From assembly GCF_900142785.1 (NCBI RefSeq), contig NZ_FRCD01000016.1, positions 85,949-149,948 on the forward strand: DNA of 64,000 nucleotides, written 5' to 3'. A model generated the notes under the pieces. It was not told the DNA's origin, made no database searches, and worked only from the letters and a program-made list of their open reading frames with translations. The translations under genes were made by a program, and so were the position numbers. This document shows, piece after piece, positions 61,811-64,000 of this stretch. Source of the stretch: Chryseobacterium carnipullorum. GTDB lineage: Bacteria > Bacteroidota > Bacteroidia > Flavobacteriales > Weeksellaceae. Each line of letters begins with the position of its first letter. Position 1 is the first letter of the stretch.

Positions 61811-62362
61811 TTACCACTTATCTTCAACTGTTCTACCTTGTAAAAAATTTGATAAAGAAAGAATATTTGCGTTAAAATACTCTTCAATACTATTTTTAGC
61901 ATCTTCTTTTTTTAATTCACCTTTCTTATTAAAGATGAAGAATGAAATTCCACTTCCCGTAAAATTTAGCTGATAATTTGCTTCACTGCTCATTTCTAGT
62001 TCGATGATTTCGTATTTTACCTTATTATCTTTAAAAGAAAGTTCAGTTGTATATTTTGCTGTAAATGGTACTCTTGCAAATCCATTTTTAATTGTGATAA
62101 AATTTGGCGCAGAAGTCACAAATTTCAAATATTCGCCATCTGTTTTACCTTTTATAACATTGTCAGCACTTTTGTAATTTTTATTTATATATTTTAAAGA
62201 TTCATCATATAACTGTTTAGCCGTTTTACCTTCTGCTGGAATTACTACAAAAGATTTCTCAATATTTTCCGAGTCTTTTAAACCTGTTTGAGTGACAGTT
62301 ATTTTCTGTGCGAAACTAAAATTTGCAAACATTAGTAACAGTAAAAGCATAATTTTTTTCAT
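61811..62362 (-). CDS. Exported DUF4468-like protein
   Basis: A 183-aa exported protein. I start it at the Met at 62362 (MKKIMLLLLLMFANFSFAQK), a good signal peptide; a Met at 62413 would add 17 residues in front of the signal. The mature part has AEGKTAKQLYDESLKYINKN and later NGFARVPFTAKYTTELSFKD, then KVKYEIIELEMSSE, typical of the TBP-like-fold DUF4468 family. Function unknown; probably periplasmic. It is alone between R16 and R17. Confidence 0.7.
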   Translation of the reverse strand: MKKIMLLLLLMFANFSFAQKITVTQTGLKDSENIEKSFVVIPAEGKTAKQLYDESLKYINKNYKSADNVIKGKTDGEYLKFVTSAPNFITIKNGFARVPFTAKYTTELSFKDNKVKYEIIELEMSSEANYQLNFTGSGISFFIFNKKGELKKEDAKNSIEEYFNANILSLSNFLQGRTVEDKW

Positions 62363-62416
62363 AATAATATAATTAGCGTTTTCGGGAAGTAATTTAATTA
62401 ATGTTTGTTGCATCGT

Positions 62417-62431
62417 ATTGTTTTTTGAGAT
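62417..62431 (+). repeat. Array repeat R17
   Basis: ATTGTTTTTTGAGAT, one substitution from the core. It is preceded by ATCGT, so the local sequence is partly doubled. Confidence 0.75.
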
Positions 62432-62514
62432 TTTAAAACATTACTATTAAAAGAATACTCAAAAGAGTTTCATTGTTGGGTTTTAATCAGAATAAATTAG
62501 GTTTTAGTTATTAT

Positions 62515-63051
62515 TTATTCAAAATAACTGATCTCATAAAGATTCTCCCAAAGTTTTTTCAGATCAAACAATATTTCATCTGCTATTTTTATCTGCTTCT
62601 CCAAATCTTGAATTGTGTATCGTTCTTTAGAATATCTTGTACGGGTTGTCTGTTGTGAATTCTTTTCTTTAACGACCCATCTGTGATCTGTGCAATAAAT
62701 AAAAGTTTCGCTCTTTTCAACCATTACATCAAGCCAAACACCATGAATAAATGAATTTCTTAATCTTTGTAAAGGCTTTAATTTTGAAACAATTTTTAAA
62801 ATATTTTCTTCTTCATAACTACGCATAGAAGAAAGCTTTTTAATCAGTTCTAAATTTGTGTGGAGCGAGTTATCCTTGATAAGAATATGACTTATCAATT
62901 CTTCGCCAGGATTAATTAATTTTTCGTTTATATGAGTAATCAAACTTTCTATTTCTGCAAAACGAACACTAAGAAGTCCAATTCTTGTGTAAAAAGGAAG
63001 ATTTAATTCATTCAGTTCTTGTAATTCATATTTAAATGGTCTCATTGGCAT
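62515..63051 (-). CDS. HEPN-like helical protein
   Basis: A 178-aa helical soluble protein (MPMRPFKYELQELNELNLPF). Its LQRLRNSFIHGVWLDV segment holds R-N-S-F-I-H, fitting the Rx4-6H motif of HEPN ribonucleases found in abortive-infection and toxin systems. Helices before (FAEIESLITHINEKL) and after (DLEKQIKIADEILFDLKKLW) fit a helical bundle. No partner antitoxin is beside it. Start could be the second Met. Confidence 0.55.
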   Translation of the reverse strand: MPMRPFKYELQELNELNLPFYTRIGLLSVRFAEIESLITHINEKLINPGEELISHILIKDNSLHTNLELIKKLSSMRSYEEENILKIVSKLKPLQRLRNSFIHGVWLDVMVEKSETFIYCTDHRWVVKEKNSQQTTRTRYSKERYTIQDLEKQIKIADEILFDLKKLWENLYEISYFE

Positions 63052-63105
63052 AAATTGCTGACATATATATTGTTGAAAATATTTTGAGGTTTCGGATTTA
63101 TTAGA

Positions 63106-63120
63106 ATCGTTTTTTGAGAT
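63106..63120 (+). repeat. Array repeat R18
   Basis: ATCGTTTTTTGAGAT, perfect core, 83 bp past the 3' end of the lipoprotein gene at 63203. Confidence 0.8.
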
Positions 63121-63202
63121 TTAATTTAATCTCATCTAACACTAAAACTAAATATTTGAAAAAGAAAAACTAGTATGTATGATTAAAATTCACCTAATTG
63201 AT

Positions 63203-63631
63203 TTAATCAACAACTATTTTATAATACCCATTATCAACAGATGAAGGTATATTTTCTATAGTTAATTCATTAATTTCATAACCATCACAATCGCCCGTTA
63301 GTTGATTAGATGATATTTTAAAATTAAAAGTTCTTATAGGATCCGAGGTTAGATAAACATTGTAATTTCGCGTACCATCAAATAAACCTACATTTTTTAA
63401 TAAAATCTTTTTATCATCACGAACTTCCACATTAATTCCAGCAAAATTTCCATTTCCATTATCCTGCTGTACAACAATGTTGCTACTGGTAAGCACTCCG
63501 TTTTGAATCAGATTTTCGCCTGAAGAATTTACAAATTCAAAAACTGTAGGTTCAGGGACGGTATAACAATCGTCTTTGCAGTTTTGTAAGAACAGAGTAC
63601 TTGCAACTATAAGAGCTATTGATTTTTTCAT
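63203..63631 (-). CDS. Small lipoprotein
   Basis: A 142-aa lipoprotein (signal peptide SIALIVASTLFLQNC with the lipobox Cys at about residue 18). The mature domain is beta-rich, with two further Cys (DDCYTVPEPTV; LTGDCDGYEINEL) that may pair. Nothing recognisable beyond this. It is a single-gene module between R18 and R19. Confidence 0.65.
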   Translation of the reverse strand: MKKSIALIVASTLFLQNCKDDCYTVPEPTVFEFVNSSGENLIQNGVLTSSNIVVQQDNGNGNFAGINVEVRDDKKILLKNVGLFDGTRNYNVYLTSDPIRTFNFKISSNQLTGDCDGYEINELTIENIPSSVDNGYYKIVVD

Positions 63632-63770
63632 AAAAATTAAAAATGTGATCTAAATTTAAAACTCCAAAAATATTGAATTATTTTGATGTGAATGGAAAAA
63701 AATTTTGAGCTGCGGAACTTAATTGACACTTAGTTAATGACTTTTACACTTATTTTTATCAAAAGTAAAT

Positions 63771-63785
63771 ATCGTTTTGTGAGAC
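63771..63785 (+). repeat. Array repeat R19
   Basis: ATCGTTTTGTGAGAC, one substitution from the core. It is the last copy in the window; to its right the minus strand shows a short C-terminal-like stretch (KNIPLKEFLIEFQTGE) that ends in TAA near 63852 and has no start, so another module probably follows. Confidence 0.7.
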
Positions 63786-64000
63786 TAATTTTAAATTTTG
63801 TCTAAATTTTCGATATATATTATATTTATGCTGTAACAATATACTTATTCACCAGTCTGAAATTCAATAAGAAATTCTTTTAGAGGAATATTTTTTCTGT
63901 TCTGAAATCATTTCTTATTTTTTTAGATCTTAAAAAATTGTAATGCATGAATGATGAAGTATAATCTCAGTTTATTATATAAGCACATTTATATATTTCA

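Noticed and set aside
35246..63785. The array read as a classical integron
   Set aside because: The repeat has no GTTRRRY/RYYYAAC boxes or long imperfect palindrome at most copies, and no IntI-type tyrosine integrase is in the window.
35246..63785. The array read as CRISPR
   Set aside because: Spacing runs from 272 bp to several kb and the units contain genes; the repeats are only 15 bp.
4208..64000. A second copy of the tRNA-Arg 3' end as attR
   Set aside because: I looked by eye for the T-arm and acceptor sequence (GAATCCTGTCGAGGTCA) in the cargo and did not find it. The right end is probably outside the window.
63852..64000. A further minus-strand gene at the right edge
   Set aside because: Only a short C-terminal-like stretch of about 20 codons is open; stops follow in all frames I read. 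Not enough to annotate.

Overview
The window looks like the chromosome of a Flavobacteriia bacterium (family Weeksellaceae, Chryseobacterium/Elizabethkingia-like) carrying one edge of a large integrative conjugative element (ICE). Grounds: low G+C, TAnnTTTG-type -7 promoter boxes, few Shine-Dalgarno sequences, Bacteroidetes-type Tra proteins, and a T9SS sorting-domain remnant. No database was searched; family names rest on recognisable motifs and gene order.

Layout. (1) 1-4242 is host chromosome: a bacteriocin-like peptide, a SpecificRecomb-family membrane protein, mtgA, a siderophore/cobalamin-type binding lipoprotein and tRNA-Arg(ACG). (2) 4208-33.7 kb is the ICE backbone, almost all on the minus strand. 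It has a serine recombinase whose last codons run antisense into the tRNA, a 1741-aa methylase-helicase, accessory proteins, an M23 peptidase, the coupling ATPase, TraN-M-L-K-J, four small related exported proteins, a VirB4/TraG ATPase with an embedded DnaJ J-domain, TraF, TraE, a ParA-like ATPase, relaxase and MobA. A strong inverted repeat near 33.67 kb is an oriT candidate. (3) From about 34.5 kb to the right edge is cargo. No second copy of the tRNA end was seen, so the element probably continues past the window.

The most striking feature is in the cargo. A 15-bp sequence, ATCGTTTTTTGAGA(T/C), occurs 19 times between 35,246 and 63,785, always in the same orientation, and was not seen by eye in the left 35 kb. 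Usually it lies 0 to about 115 bp past the 3' end of a minus-strand gene, so the region reads as a string of one-gene modules: lipoproteins, cupins, a KAP NTPase, NUMOD4 protein, YhcG-like nuclease, HEPN-like protein and immunity-like proteins. Several reading frames stop abruptly at a repeat, one 272-bp module is tandemly duplicated with a third copy 14 kb away, and an IS256-family element sits in one repeat. This resembles an integron or pdif-module array, but the motif is not an integron attC core and no dedicated recombinase is visible.

Within the array lie two larger plus-strand blocks: a cbb3/CcoN-type haem-copper oxidase cluster (48.3-51.7 kb), and a more G+C-rich nitric-oxide island (52.5-59.5 kb) with an Rrf2/NsrR-like regulator, methyltransferase, broken nirK, cytochrome c, RIC, hemerythrin and quinol NO reductase. 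The NO island lies between two repeats.

Caution: at least five genes are broken in ways that one extra base in a homopolymer would repair, which may mean assembly under-calling rather than real pseudogenes.
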